64,000 nt of DNA from Acetobacteraceae bacterium. GTDB lineage: Bacteria; Pseudomonadota; Alphaproteobacteria; Acetobacterales; Acetobacteraceae. Each line of letters starts with the position of its first letter. Position 1 is the first letter of the stretch. The DNA lies in the NCBI GenBank assembly GCA_947455205.1, contig CANGNF010000020.1, positions 1 to 64,000 on the forward strand. Reading direction: 5' to 3'. Shown here piece by piece: positions 50,401 to 53,400 of this stretch. Both the position numbers and the translations under genes were made by a program. The notes beneath the pieces are model-generated. The model saw nothing but the letters and a program-made list of their open reading frames with translations. It was not told the DNA's origin and did not search any database.

Positions 50401-53400
50401 GTCGCCAGCACCTATCCGGGGGCCAGCGGCCTGCGGCTTGGCGCCACCAGCACCGGCAGCGACGCCTTCTCGCTGCGGCTCGACACCGGCAGCCTGACGC
50501 TGGACGGCGCCATGGCGGTCGGCAGCGCCAGCCTCACGGCCGCCGCCGGTGGCCTGGGCATGACCAGCAAGGGCGCCGTCGCCGCCGTTGGCGACCTCAC
50601 CATCGCCACCCGCGACGACATCTCCCTGACGCAGCTCTCCACCGAGAGCGGCATCATTTCGCTGACCTCCACCGACGGCCGAGTGCTGAACGGCGCCAAC
50701 AGCGCGGTGGAGAACATCTACGCCACCGGCACCGGCACGGCGCTGCGGATCAACGCCCGTGGCGTCGGCACCCCGGCCAAGGGCGGCGCGGTCACCATTG
50801 CGGTGGACCGGCTGGACCAGCTGCTGGGTGGCGAACTCGGCGTCTACCTGTTCTCCACCCAGGCGCTTGCGCTGGGCACCGTCACGCTGGCCGGCCCGCT
50901 GGAGATCACCGTCGCCGATGGTGACCTGACCCTGACCGGCCCGGTCAGTGCCGCCGCCACCGTGCTGGACGTGGAGATCGGCCGGCTGGTCTTGGTCGAT
51001 GCGGTGGACATGACGGTGACCGGCAATGCCAGCATGACCGCCAGCAGCGACATCCTGCTGAGCCACCTGGTGGTGGATGGCGGCACGCTGACGCTGAACA
51101 CGAGCAATGGCCGCATCCTGGACAACACCGCGGACGAGGCGCCCAGCCGCCCGAACATCGCGGTGGTCAATGGTGGCCGCATCGCCGGCATGACGGCACA
51201 GTCCATCGGCAACATCACCGATATCGGCGCCATCGACATATCCGCGGCGCTGCTGGACCACGTGCAGGCCCGCACCGGCGCCGCCTATATCCACCTGCTG
51301 CGCGACACCACCATCCAGGGCTTCAGCGCCGCCACGGTCGGCTCCGCCCTGATGGAGGCCAGCCTGATCGTCACCGGCAGCCTGAGCGCGGACCGGATCA
51401 GCCTGGTCTCCAACGCCGGCGACATCACCTTCGGCACCGGCGCCGAGGTGACCGCGAAGCACGACCTGTTCGCCACGCTGGCGGCCGGCGGCTTCACCGC
51501 CTCGGATGGTGCCGAGGTGCAGGTCGGCACCACGCTCGACATCACCGCCACCGGCGGCGATATCGGCTTCGGCAACCAGGCGCGGGTGCGTGCCGAGGCC
51601 ATGGCGCTGACCGCCAACACCGGCTCGGTCAGCTTCGGCACCCTGGCGGAGCTGGACGCCGCCAGCCTGGTGCTGACCGCAACCCTCGGCTCGGCCAGCT
51701 TCGGCGGCGAGGCCAGGGTGGATGTCACCGGCCCGGCGACCATCACCGTCGGCCAGGCGGTCACCTTCTCCAGCGGGGCCAGCGCCACTATCGGCGGCCC
51801 GGCCAGCATCAGCGCCGCAGAGGGCGATGTCGGCTTCGGCAGCGATGCCTCGGTCCAGGCCGCGCGGCTCGACATCACCACCGGGGCCGGCGCCGTCACC
51901 TTCGCCGACCGCGCCCAGGTCGGCACCGTCGGCGACCTCGACATCGACGCCGCCGGACCGGTCAGCCTGACCACCGGCGCCGCCGCGCGGGTGGGTGGGG
52001 CGGCCAGCGTCAGCGTCGGCCATGGCGACTTCAGCATGGGCAGCCAGGCGCTGTTCAGCGCGGCCGGGCCGGTGGTCATCGACGTGGCCGGCGGCAACCT
52101 GCTGGCCGGCACCGGCGCCACCCTGGCGTCGCAGGCCGAGATGTCGCTGCGGATGCCGCAGGGCGGCCTGGCGCTGTCCGACGGCGCCGCGATCAACGCC
52201 GCCGGCGCGCTGGATATCCTGGCCGGCAACGGCGATGCCACCCTTGGCACCAGCGCCGGCATCAGCGCCGCCAGCCTGGACCTGCGGGTGCCGCATGGCG
52301 CGCTCTCGCTGGCCACCGAGGCGACGATCATCACCGCCGGCCGGCTCGACGCCGCCATCGCCGGCCCGGTCACGCTGACCACCGGCGCGCGGATGCGGGC
52401 GGATGGCGCGCTGACCCTGGGCATCCAGGCCGGCAACCTCTCGCTGGCCACCGGGGCGCTGCTGTCCGGCCGGACGCTGGACATCACCCTCTCGGCCGGC
52501 GACCTGGTGAATGCCGGCAGCGCCACCATCCATGCCGACACCGATGCCGCGATGCGGGTGCACGGCAACGTCCGCCTGGTGGATGGCATGCTGGTGGATA
52601 TCGGCGGCGACCTCTCGCTGCAGGTCTCCGGCGACCTCACCATGCTCGGGCAGGCCCGCATCGATGTCGGCGGCAGCATGGCGCTGGGCGTCGGCGGGCG
52701 GCTGCTGATGAGCGACCTGTCCGCCCTGGTGGTCGGCACCGGCGCCGGCGTGCTGGTGGCGCAGGTCACCGCCGACGTGGTGCTGGACGGCGAGGCGGTG
52801 GTGGACGTGCCGGACGGCGCGCTGCTGCTCGGCATCGGCCAGGGTCAGCTTGCCATGGCGGACGGTGCCATCCTCACCGGTGGGCTGGTCAGCATCGTGG
52901 TCGCGGCCGGCGGCCTGGTCCAGGCCGACAGCAACGCGCTGATCCTCGGCACCGCCACCGTCACCATCACCACCGCCGGTAACATGCTGCTGAACCGTGT
53001 GGCGGCAGGCAGCAGCGCCACGCTGACCAGCACCGGCGGCGCCCTGCTGGACAACACCGCCGCCGAGCAGGCCCAGGTTCTGGCGCCGCTGCTCAACCTG
53101 GCCTCGGTCTACGGCATCGGCCTGCCGTTCCAGGACCTGAACATCTCCGCGCGGGTGCTGAATGCCAGCGTGGAGACCTCCGGCGGCATCACGCTGCGCG
53201 GCGACAGCGACATCCAGGTGGGCGCGCTGGGCGTGGTCAACCGCGGCACCGGCGACATCACGCTGTTCAGCAGCGGCAATGTCAGCCGCGACGCGGTGCT
53301 GTACCTGGCCAACCGGCAGGGTGCCTTCCCGCGGCTGGTGGTGAATGGCATCCGCCAGGGCGTGTTCATCTCCTCCACCAACGCGCCCTTCCTGCAGACC

